In this document: positions 34,432 through 45,300 of the stretch, piece after piece | Numbering within the stretch: the first letter of the stretch is position 1 | How the letters are laid out: each line of letters opens with the position of its first letter | DNA from: Angiostrongylus vasorum | Lineage: Eukaryota > Nematoda > Chromadorea > Rhabditida > Metastrongylidae | Reading direction: 5' to 3' | DNA length: 64,000 bases | Assembly (NCBI GenBank): GCA_018806985.1 | Contig: JADANN010000162.1 | Span: 1,261,501-1,325,500, forward strand | Made by a program: the position numbers and the translations under genes | The notes under the pieces: generated by a model | What the model saw: only the letters and a program-made list of their open reading frames with translations | What the model was told of the DNA's origin: nothing | The model's database searches: none

Positions 34432-37400
34432 TTAAACATAGTCAATACATAAACGACTTTTTCGCATTATTTCAATATGTTGTAGTTTTGCTAGGATTGT
34501 GGGGGCATGAGCATCGTCCTTCGTCTTCGGAGGCGGGACCTGAGTGACAAGCTTTCTAGGGGCAAGAACTGACGACCCTGAAACTTTTGTAGGACGTTTA
34601 CCTTAACAATTAGACTGGTTTGTAAGTCATCGTAATAAGTATGTTCCATAGTTTTTTCATTGAAATGCGTGCTTCTTTTTTTAACAACATCGTCGGCTTT
34701 AGAGGCTTTTTTTCCTGAAATTCTAACTTTGGTTAATAGTTCTTCTCTCATGCGACAAAGTACTGAACTATATGTCTACGCTTTCCCGATAAGGGGAATT
34801 TTTGAAAATAAAGTAAATCTGCTATCCACTATTTCCTAGAAAGGTATAATAGCAAACCATTTATTTTCCTATGTCCTATACCAAGGGGAGCGTGTAGCGC
34901 AGTGGTCGGAGGCGCCTTGCAACACACACACGGAATCGATCACCGCACCCTGCCCCACCAAGCATTCCATCCCTTCGGGGTCGGCAAATTGGTACCAGAC
35001 TTCTCTGGGAGGATAGCAGCACTGGATCGATATATCGGTACGCCACTGCGAGTCATTGCAGGGGGCCAGATATGTATTCAATCACCTCCAAACGATGCTT
35101 AATAAAGTCGAATGCACGGCGCATCCCTCAGGGAATGATCAATGCCGAGAGCTTATCCTTTAGCTTTATGTCCTGACCTATAGTATTTTAAGTACAAACT
35201 CTTATAACACAAATTGTTAACAAGAGCGAAAAATTTGGGGAAAACCACCAACTTTTCCTTCCTCTCTTTCTCCGTTTTTGGAGCTTTGTAGATCGGATTC
35301 AGATCTTTTTTCTTTTAATGCAGCCAGTCCTTTTTCAGCCCATGGCTTTGTTTCAAGCGGGAGTGGTAAGTCCTTTAATTCTGGAGGTCCAACAGCGGCC
35401 TAAAGTACAACACCTGATCGATCTACCACTTTTTAGTCTGGAACAATTACGAACATCAGAAAAGAATGCATTTATAAGAAGGCTTGTATCTGCCACGCAT
35501 GGATAGCATTTTCATCGACCACCAAGGTCCAGTTGGAAAATGATCTTTTGTCCGAAAACAACCGTAATTCCTCAATACTTAATGCAGTCGTTGAGCTTGA
35601 AGGAGACGAACATATGCATGATATAACTCCGTTCTCTTCGACGGCCATGGCCGCCTGTCCTCATACGGAATAGAGGAGGATGGATTTGTCCCATCACCGG
35701 TTCTCTTTTCCGAAATCTGCCGTGCTATTTCGTCGGTGAAAAGTTCAACTACACCAGGTCCAGATAGAATAAGATCTGAACATCTGAAAAACCTTCCGCC
35801 GGTCCACATCGAAAGACTTGCCTGGCTGTTCATTTGTTTCTCGCCAAAATGCAAGGTTCTTATTTAATTGAAGACCAGCGAGACTGTGTTATTGTTCAAG
35901 AAGTGTGACTTCCACTACACTAGTAACAATTGCACAGTCTGCTTCTTGTCTCTCGTCTATAAATTTTTTCACTCAAGTCGTCCTAAACAGGATTGACAAA
36001 ACACTGAACGAAGGACAGCTGTGTGAGCAAGCAGGGGTTTCGAAAAAGAATTTGCTACGATAGACTACATCCACACGATAACAAGACTCACTGGAATATC
36101 GCGAGACTACAAAAGATTGGTCTGTCTCACTTCCATCGATTTAAAGAAGGCCTTTGTCTCCAATGAGATAGAAGCAGTCACGGAAGCCATAGACAATCAT
36201 CTAGTCCCTACTCAGTATGTAAACATTCTTCGTGAGCTGTATAAAAGTTTCATGACCAGGATACCACCACTTTACAGCGATATTAACATCGATATCAAGG
36301 AAGGGGTTAGGCAAGGCAATAGCACTTCGCCAAAACTATTTACCGCCATCCTCGAGAACGTCATGCGAACATTGGAATGGAACAACACGGAACTGAAACT
36401 TGATGGTCGGCACTACACTATCTACGCTTTAATAATAATATCGTTTTTAGAATATTCAAGTGCCAGCTAGGCGGAATGAAAGCTGGTCGTCTTTGATAAT
36501 GCTTCAATGTTTATGAGGAACGGAATGGTTTCATATGCCCCATTCACGTTCAACGGAACGAATACCTTCGAATGCTCCAGTTATGTCCATCTAGGTCGGG
36601 AAATCAACATTTTGGATGACTTAGCTCCAGAGCCGAGCAGAAGGAAACAGAGCGGGTTAGGGAGCTTTAAAAAGAATCGAGGATGTGATACGGAGAGCAA
36701 AAGAACGCCCAACTTCGTGCCCACCTTTTCAGACTCAACGGTACTTCCTGCCTTAACGTATGCGTCAGAAACATGTTCGCTCCGTAAGCAGGATGAAAGA
36801 TTACTGAACGCGCAGTCGAAAAGATGCTATGAGTGTCTTGCTTCACATAAGTGAAGGAAGAGCTCCGAACCTCTGACCCTAGGTCAACGATGAAAGATCA
36901 AAGATGCCGTTCTATACACCAACTGTCGAAGATAAAGTGGAACTGATATGATATGATATGCGTATGAACGACAACCGATGGACGAGAGCCGTGACTGGAT
37001 TGCTTTCGATGTCAAACGTACTGCACAAGGATCACCGACCCGGTGGTCAGAGTTCTTCGCGAAAACCCTAAAAGAAAGATATGATGCTCAACGAATCGCT
37101 AGAGCGATAAGAAACCCCCCTGGGGATAATCTTGCGCACGACAGAGGAAATGGAAGATTTACTGATGGCCGGTCTAGTCACTCGACGATCAACGGGATTA
37201 CAGGTGATAGAGGTGATTTTGTGAGCGACATAACATGATAAGAATCGCACTTGGGAATTAGAGAATTAAATGAGATCCGCTTAGGCATTGTAGCTCTGAA
37301 AATAGACTACTACTCACAAGTGAGACAAGAAAAGTGACAGTCACTGCTGAGAGCCTAATCGCCGTTGAGTTTTCAGATTTGCATAAAAAGAAACTTACTG

Positions 37401-38925
37401 CGATTTTTGCTCGAAGAACGTTACTAAACTCACGTCATTGGCGGGAATCTCAACTAATAGACGCGCTTAGCCATTTTGCTCAGAAAATTTTGACCAACAC
37501 GTCGGCTAACTGAAATCTGATCCATTCATCGAACTAGGAATGATATCGCCATTCCACTTTCACTTACGTAGGAAATTTTCAACCTGCAAAAAACAGAAAA
37601 AAGAATAACCTGTGGAGTTTAGTTGTCGTACCTGGGATATAGATGTTATTAACTCTCCTTCCACATCAACAATGCATTCGCCGATAAGGAGTGACATTCC
37701 TGCTATGCTGTCTGGCACGATGTTCGCTACATAGACCTGAAATATCAGCAAGAACATTGCTCTTTATAATTACTGAAATATGAAGCGTTGGAATAAACTG
37801 ATTGGCTAAGGGGTTGTCAGTCCACCTGTTCTCTCTGTTCAAACCCAAATTTAACACTTCTTTAACGGTCTGCAGACCAGTACCGTCACCGATATCACAT
37901 TGTTCATCCACATTTGTGCGGCATCAAATGCCTCAGTAAAAAGAGTGAAGCACATTTCCTTGTTTTTGTTCAATAATAAAACCGTCTAGAACGAGAGATT
38001 TTCTTAAAACATGCGAGCAAATGTCTAAAAGGATAAAAGTTCTCAGCGTTGATCAATCCCTTAAGGATGCGCCATACATTCGACTTCATTAAGTATCGTT
38101 GGAGGTGATTGAATGCATATCTGGCCTTTACAATGACTCGCGGTGGCCTACCGATGTATGGAGCCAGTGCCGCTATCCTTCCAGACAAGTCTGGTACCAA
38201 TTTGCCGACCCCGGAAGGATGGAAGGCTTGCTGGACCATTGGCGCGGTGATCGATTTTACATGTGTGTTGCACGGCGCCTCCGACCACTACGCCACACGC
38301 ATCCTGTCTGTATTTTCCAATAGCGTATATATTAGGTTGTTCAGAAATAAATGGGCGTTTTTTAGCTATATTATTTAAAATGTCACGACATGCTTCAAGC
38401 GAAACTTTAGTAATGAAAAAAACCCAAGTATGCGGTAGCATATGATAGCATGTTAATACATCGCTGCTACATGCAGTTCAGCTTGCTGATATTTCTAGTT
38501 ATCCATAGTCTTTCAGAACCCGGAACGATCTGTTAATTTTTCACAAAAACCCATGGAATCCAAATATTAGGGTTGTTCAGAAATAAATGACTTGTATCAG
38601 ATTTCTTTGGGATAATAAAAACACATTAATAGGCGATCCAAGCCCCTTATATGAGCCAAATTTGCCATACCATGGAATCAAAAATAAAAGCGATGAGTGA
38701 AAAAAAAGGTTGAATCACTTTTCCTTCGATCATACGGACGTCTCAGTCCTAACGTCATTCCTCGCAGCAAGTAAAAAGTACGGTCCACTGATAATCACAA
38801 TCCTCAGAAGGTTCAAATCCTTTGGGAAAGATAGGTTTTACAGGTGCTCGTCGTTTAAATCGTATCACAGACACGGTGTACTGAAAATATAGACGTTGAA
38901 TACTATGGTGAACATTTTACTTAGC

Positions 38926-38985
<60 letters not shown>

Positions 38986-40861
38986 TATATTGAAGAACTG
39001 TACTTTTCCTCCGCTGTGATTTGCTTTAGCCAGCATTTCCTTGTTTTTCGCCGGATCTTCAGAGAAAACTTCATTATTGAAGGTGAATAGAATATCTCCT
39101 GATTGAAGAATTCCAAGGCAAGGACTATCAAACTTCACGCCAATCACTAAGTCCTTTTTTGTAATAAGACCAAGCTGAAAGGAATTTATTGCACTGGATC
39201 TCCTCACTTTTTTCCCCTTCCACTTACCGATTGTTCCTTGTTCAATTCAACGGTTAATGGCAAAACTTCGTATTGGCACTTCTTCACTGTTTTTTTCCTC
39301 GCAGACTTGACTGTACTTTCTTTTCAATCTGTGAAAGAACGAATTTTTTATGGTTCTTAAGAATTCGATACGTCTTCGAAGTACAAGTGTATTCCTCTTA
39401 CATTTTTCGCAGTGGGTTGCCGTAAGGAATAAAACTCACATGGCATTTTCCCAAACATTAATCGTGCTCCAATTTTCCGAAAAACTTTCTAATTCATTAA
39501 GTATATATTAAAAGGAGCGGGTAGGTGCATTGACAACGATGCCGTTCACCAAGAGCACGCTGCTTGTTAGAGCCTGTACCGGGCCGGCCAAGCCTCATAG
39601 CTCTAGGTTCGAGAAATTGGTACCAGACTATACGGGCCAAGTTTATTCCTTGCAATCCACGTGGGAACGCTCTAGTACGGCTATGTCAGGATTCCAGGAA
39701 AAAATTAACTCGAGCAGCATCCAGTGGCATTCACGACGAAAAGAAAATGCAGCCCACCCCACGCGGTCGAAGATCTTCGTGAATGATCTATGCAAGGAAG
39801 CCAATCAAATGCAAGTGTTGGGACTCGCACAGTTGTGATATATACGACTTCAGTTTATATCACAGTAATAATAAAATGGACTTGATATTCTATAATAAAT
39901 AAAAAAGGATAAAGCTCTCGGCGTTGATCACTTCCTGAGAGATGCGCCATGCACTGGACTTCACTAATCACCGTTGGAGATGATTGAATCCATATCTGGC
40001 CTTTACGATGACTCGTGGCCTATCGATGTATCGAACCAGTACTGCTATCCTCCCAGACAAGTCTGCTTCCAATTTGCCGACCCCGGATGGATGGAATGCT
40101 TGGTGAGCGGGGATCGATCCCATGTGTATTGCAAGGGGTCTCCACTCACGGGGAACCACTGCGCTACATGCGCTCCGTGTTATAACTTAGTAAAACCTTA
40201 ATAATTTTAATATAGAATAATCGTTTCACAGCAGTTTTGAGTCGTGTTAAGCAATGTGTTGTGATCATTCACAATAAAAGGAAGAAAACAACTCGAAATT
40301 TCTCACTGTAGCCTGCCCCTCTGGTGTTGCTTCCATGAAAATGAAAGTGATTCCTACGAACTCACCAAACCTCACCGTAATCGAATTTAAATACATCGAT
40401 AGTTCAAATGATATAAAAATAGGCACATGTAAATATGATTTCGATCGCCTTATCCCAGCTTCTTCCTTCTAAGTCAACAGATAGCAATGTGATTTACTCA
40501 TTTAGAAATAACTTGATAACGCTAGCTAGAGAAAACGCTCAAAAACGGCTAAGCCAGAAGTCATTTTAGCCAAGCATTTCGGTCATTTAAGCGGAATTGT
40601 TTAACTTCAGAAACCGTACACCAGTAAGGAGCGCAGGAAATTAGTTCAAGCAGAGGATTCAGCACGGTTTTGCCTCTTCTTTCCAAATCGGCGATTCTAC
40701 ACTTGCCTAGTGAGTCGACGTGGAGTAGAAGTTCAATTTGCATGAAACATAGTGAGAAGTGTACTTCTGCGACTTAATTCGATATGATTTGAAGTACGTT
40801 GAAATTTAAGAAAGAGAGTAAAACAAAACAACACATACTTACTAACTATTTCCAAGTCCAT
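34432..40861 (-). CDS. Multi-exon PDZ-domain protein
   Basis: PDZ domains bind C-terminal peptides and scaffold membrane proteins. Minus-strand exons: 40,861-40,843 (ATG 21 nt after a TTTCTCAG acceptor; MDLEIV); 40,766-about 40,561 (HFSLCFMQIELLLHVDSLGK, joins in phase); about 39,310-39,228; 39,174-39,004 (57 codons, carboxylate loop LGLITKKDLVIG, GILQSGDILFTFNN); 38,880-38,782 (33 codons, YTVSVIRFKRRAPVKPIFPK); about 37,915-37,853 (PDZ end, VISVTVLVCRP); 37,736-37,632 (35 codons, VYVANIVPDSIAG); 37,583-37,568 (16 nt microexon); 35,399-about 35,245 (lysine/glutamate/proline-rich linker); 34,714-about 34,600; and 34,577-34,432 (last exon, stop TAA). So there is one whole PDZ domain and halves of two more. 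The exon between the two halves and some donors are unresolved. Introns hold SINE-A, SINE-B, RTE and mariner-like DNA. Whether all exons belong to one transcript is inference. Confidence 0.7.
34885..35170 (+). repeat. SINE-A copy in PDZ gene intron
   Basis: Plus strand. A-box region TGTAGCGCAGTGGTCGGAGG, body TTGGTACCAGACTTCTCTGG, 3' end CCGAGAGCTTATCCTTT. Confidence 0.9.
35640..37225 (+). mobile_element. RTE-type LINE, 5'-truncated, plus strand
   Basis: Starts in the EN-RT spacer (EEDGFVPSPVLFSEICRAIS). RT remnants follow at 36,117-36,470 (DLKKAFVSNEIEAVTEAIDN, INIDIKEGVRQGNSTSPKLF). The FADD catalytic box is destroyed, and the frame reads ALIII in its place. C-terminal thumb remnants at 36,507-36,854 include STVLPALTYASETCSLRKQD, and the 3' end lies near 37,215 with GGTGATAGAGGTGATTTTGT. 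It is inserted in an intron of the PDZ gene in the opposite orientation. Confidence 0.88.
38030..38308 (-). repeat. SINE-A copy in PDZ gene intron
   Basis: Minus strand. 3' end AAAGGATAAAAGTTCTCAGC, body CCAGACAAGTCTGGTACC. The B-box region is mutated (GGTGATCGATTTTAC). Confidence 0.9.
38330..38620 (+). repeat. Two mariner-like terminal repeats in direct orientation
   Basis: TTAGGTTGTTCAGAAATAAA at 38,332 and TTAGGGTTGTTCAGAAATAA at 38,568 resemble mariner inverted-repeat ends next to TA. They are in the same orientation, about 236 bp apart, with no transposase between them. This suggests nested or deleted MITE-like copies. Confidence 0.5.
38932..38992. repeat. (AT)n microsatellite just after a PDZ exon donor
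   Basis: AT run beginning about 12 nt into the intron that follows the exon ending at 39,004 (donor AAA|GTACAG). Open frames through it coding Tyr-Ile repeats are not part of the protein. Confidence 0.95.
39513..39860 (+). repeat. SINE-B copy in PDZ gene intron
   Basis: Degenerate A box (GGGTAGGTGCATTGACAACG). Body TTGGTACCAGACTATACGGG and GGATTCCAGGAAAAAATTAA, end GATCTATGCAAGGAAGCC. Confidence 0.8.
39898..40178 (-). repeat. SINE-A copy in PDZ gene intron
   Basis: Minus strand. 3' end AAAGGATAAAGCTCTCGGCG, B box GGGGATCGATCCC. It has a small insertion (CCACTCACGGGGAA) between the boxes. Confidence 0.9.
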
Positions 40862-40929
40862 TTCCACTAGCTGCGTGAAATGCACTGAGAAATTCAGCGG
40901 AACGGCCTATGCAGTTAAGCTTAAAGCGT

Positions 40930-41155
40930 AAAGCATTATGCTTTGCTCATCCTGTTAGGAATGCGCCATGGATTCGCCTTCGTTAACCATCGTAGAGCTG
41001 TGCATACCCTAACTCATACAGTATCACGCAGGGGTCAACAGATGTACCGAATCATGTTTTCACACTCCCAGACACCTATGGCGCCAATTTGTCGATCCGG
41101 GAAAGATGGAATTCTGGAGTAGCCTAGAACATGTGGATGAATCATATGCCGTTCT
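40930..41155 (-). repeat. SINE-A copy, strongly diverged
   Basis: Still recognisable by GGAATGCGCCATGGATTCGC, TACCGAATCA and CCAATTTGTCGATCC. The tRNA-like boxes are lost. Confidence 0.6.
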
Positions 41156-42312
41156 AATCAATCTTCACGCATACTATAGAATATCTATGCCTTAGTTTTC
41201 CGAAGTGCTAGAAATCCTGGAAACAAAAGGAATCGTGAAAGAAATTCGATTGACCCTTAGCTTTCGATCGTCGACAATTTCTATGTACGATCGTGCACTT
41301 TCTGCTTGTTTTCGAGTGCATATATCCTCTCCGTTATTTCTTTTCCGCTTTTCCGAAGTCGTTCACACTAGAGCAGTTCCTGATTGCTCATCGTTTTCTT
41401 CCTAAATATGTGATTGCCTATGAGGTCATTTAGAGGAACTCGTGTTGCCTGTGTTACCACCATCTTCATCGCTTTCTAGTCCAGGCTACGCTGTGCCCAA
41501 CAGACCACACACCTCACTGGAAGTGGTCCTATCACAGCATAGTTCACCTATACGGGATACGCCTCGAGTTCTCTTCTCGGCTCCTTAACTTTTTCATCTT
41601 CGTTCTTCACATGTGGTCAGAAACTATCTATAGTGAACAATTCTTGCCTTATACGATCACTTGCAAAAAATACTTCATCAATTTAGGTCACTGTTAAACT
41701 CGATTCAAGGTCAGTTCATAAAGTTTTCTATAATTATCGTCAACAACACGAAAAAAACGGAAGGACCACATTGGACAATCAAGGCCTAGACAGACTGGAA
41801 TCACAGAGACTTCTTGATAGGGAAAATCACTAGGGTAGAAGAAAGAATAAGCCGACTAGCAGAACAGAGCACGTTGAAGAACTGCGATGAACTTCTATAC
41901 ACTAGATTGTTATCATAACGAACATAAGCAAAACGATCCATGATGTGAAGAGACAAATAAAGATTTGATAAAAACCGGATATGAAAGATGAGACCCACAG
42001 GGATGAAAAACAACAGAGATCACAATGAAAAAAGTAGTAGTAACACATTTTCTAACGAGACCGGACAATTTAAACATTCTGTAGAATCTCTCGAAGTTTA
42101 TAGAATAAGGTTAGAATCTGGCAATCAACATAGTATTTTATTTGAACATAATAGAAGTCTTGGAAAGTATTGGAGAAAATGGTGTGCATCGTGATGCTTG
42201 TGGTGGAATTTCTTCGATGCAAGTTCTTTTCTTTACTTTTCACTAGTGCATTATTCTAAAGCGAGAACGTTCCACCATCGCCGAAGGTGCATTCGTTGGT
42301 GGATGAGTGGGA
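41156..42312. other. No feature recognised
   Basis: Region between the 5' end of the PDZ gene and the stop codon of the zinc-finger gene. Short ORFs on both strands have no family or splice support. Confidence 0.4.
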
Positions 42313-45300
42313 TCAGAGTTCATGACCATCGGAATCGTCCAGGAATTCGTTCGACTCGTCCACCTGTTCAGCGTTATCACCCACAGGTGATTCACTTTTG
42401 CGCAAGACACACAACCGTTCGTGTTTCTTCAGGTAGATCATTCGACGAAACTTGCTGCCACATTTACAGCTGAAATCCAGAAAATGCGAAAGTCACTCTC
42501 TGTCTTAAAACTACACCTTATTCTTTTACGAGAAGTAAAAGTTGATAAAATTACGTATATGAATGTTCACAGCTACAACTATGGAACAAAAGTCACAACT
42601 ATGTTTTCAGTTCGGATCAATTGAGGCTGACTGAATTCAGATTTGAAAGTGAAACCCACACACAACAATTGTCTGTCTTAGTAACTTTTTGCATAAAACC
42701 TTTAGTACAATGACCATGCGGATACAGGTGGAACGCACTCACCGAAATGCCGTCTCAGAGGTGTGAGTCAGGTTGTGCATTTTCAGATCGTTCCGACGCA
42801 CGAACGCCTTTCCACAAGTCTCACACACATATGGTCGAACGTTCGTATGTACCGAGCGGATATGAGCTGTTAACGCCTTAACAAACATCGCCAGAGCAAA
42901 ATTATGATAACCTCTAGGTCGTGTTCTATTTTTTTGTCGGATTCGAGTGATGCCTTAGGAAAAGACGTAAGGCAAAAAATGCTTAATCGCTTGTATATTT
43001 GCCTAGTCAGCTTCAATGACTCTGACGGGGCTACCTCACTCCTCACTTATGGGCTTCCCTTGCAATCGCGCAATCGCCGTCCGTGGTAGTGGTCTATTTC
43101 AAGCATAGTGACATCTTCGAGTACCACTCCGTAATAAATATATCGCTTACAGCTGCGAGTACAGCTGGTTGATCCAGGCTTTAAATAAACCAGACAACCT
43201 AAGACAGTTGACCCGTCCATATTTATTGCGCTTCGGAAATATATTTGGCTGAATCTTGAAGAGAAGATAAACTGCGAAGAATTCAACTAAACAAGTCAGC
43301 TTGGTATTGCGGGTGTCGATTCAATCTCAAACGACATCGTCAAGGATTTCTGAGTGGTGCGCAGACTTCTCGGCGTGGATGAAATATCAACCCACATCTC
43401 GGCGGCATGAAAATCATTGGAAGCAGCGTAGCGCGGAAAAAAAAGGTGAGTGCGAAGTTTTGGATACATTAGTTTTATGGCTCCTTTAGCAAGCCAAAAT
43501 ATGATCAACGACCCTCTTTCTCTTGTGCATAATTCTTCATTTATTCCGTTTTCTATATTCACTCCCTATGTACATGTAGGATGTAGCACCTATAATCAAG
43601 GAACCACCAATCTCGATTAGTCTACCTTCGCATAGTAGATTTTTGACAACTAAATTTGATTTCGATTTGTTTGCAAGTCTACCCGCTTTCCGTCCTTTGA
43701 GCATCTTCCCTGCTTTTATAGCGCTCAAAAAAATGACGATTAGAAGTGATAATGGTGCCACATTTTTTCCGCGCGTGCGTTAAAAGTCGGAGCATTTCTA
43801 AAAACGGTCTCATATGGGTCGAGGACATAGATTACAGACGGCTTAGTTGGGGTATGTTTGATGTGTAGCTTCATTAAGAGCGCAAAGATTGATATATGGG
43901 AAACTGTGCTAATTTTTATAGATGCAAACAAAAAGGGATCTTCATAGCATCCCATGAGCGCTCTCCCGACAATGGTGAACTTGTGTAAACCAAGACATGA
44001 TCGCCTCTCACCGGTTCTTATACCCTTTATTTCTGGTTGTGTTATTCAGTAAGTTTGTCCTCATTTCATCACCAAGGGCAGCCGGTCGATCCTTATGGAT
44101 TGGGAAAAATTTTTCTTACTTCGAGTCTACTTTATTATCAGAATGTTGGTGATCCCTGTCATTAGTTCACAGTTAGGTGGACTAAAGGATGGAATCTTTG
44201 AAATTCTCCGCTTATGAGACTATGTCCAGTTATAACTCACATTTCAACGGGAGAAACACTACCCTTGGTGAATCTCTGTCTGGGTGGAGACAAATAACTG
44301 ATTCAAACATGAAGAAACAAAACAATGAGAAGAAATGCCTTTGCAAGAACATCTCCCTGAGTGAATTTCTGCAATTATTGCATGCTTCCACAAATAAAAA
44401 GTTACAAGGAATTCTCCTAAGAAATGAGCAGGATGTCCACCATTGGAAAATCTACATGGCAAGCGACAAGTGAATAAACATAGAGTGCCTCACTTAGTTC
44501 ACCACTGTAGCATAAACGACGGAGGGTCGGCAATAATACTGAAGTCTCAAGATCAAAACATGTGGCCAACATCACGAATTCATACTAGGACATGAATTTT
44601 AATGGAACACAATGTTAGTGACGGGATAAAAATGTTCTATCGCACTGCATTTTACTTATGAATGAAATAAAGACTCTTTGGATCTTGGAACTGTAAGGCA
44701 GTGAATGAGTTTAAGAGCGTTAGCTCATTCCGAACTTCTCATAACTTTTATGGCATGCTCCACCGTTGAGAGGTGCGGAATGAATCTGTTTCGAGCGCCA
44801 TCGTTCCTTGCACTTTATTATCAAGCTAGAACTAAGGCGAAGTTAAAGACTTCTACAAGGACTGGAAAACATTCGAAGGAGAGCATCATATTTGTCCATA
44901 CACCATCCTGTTGTGGGCTATTTCATCGTTAATACCCTGATGAATTGAAGGAATTTTTGATAGAAAGTGAGATGCTGTGTGCGTCTTTGTTCGACCTAAC
45001 ATACAGATCAAAAACTCTATTCCACAGATGGAAAGCGTCCATACTATGCTCCGTAGAAGTGTACACCTCGCAACCAAAGTTATTCTTCCAAAATTCCGCA
45101 CCGCGAGATAGCATAACCTGTTTCATTCTAGGACCTACTTTTTACGAAGACTAGGTGTTATCATGGTTAAATTCAATATGCACTCGTTCTAGAGTTATCG
45201 TTATACTTTACTGCACTTCATTATTTTTCAAACCGATCGTTCTTCAACCTGGGGAGGAATAATCATCGAGAAGAAGAACGACTGTGGACCATCGACTCGG

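Noticed and set aside
38917..39131. PDZ ORF that runs into Tyr-Ile repeats
   Set aside because: The exon ends at AAA|GTACAG (39,004), in phase with the next exon. The AT microsatellite lies in the intron.
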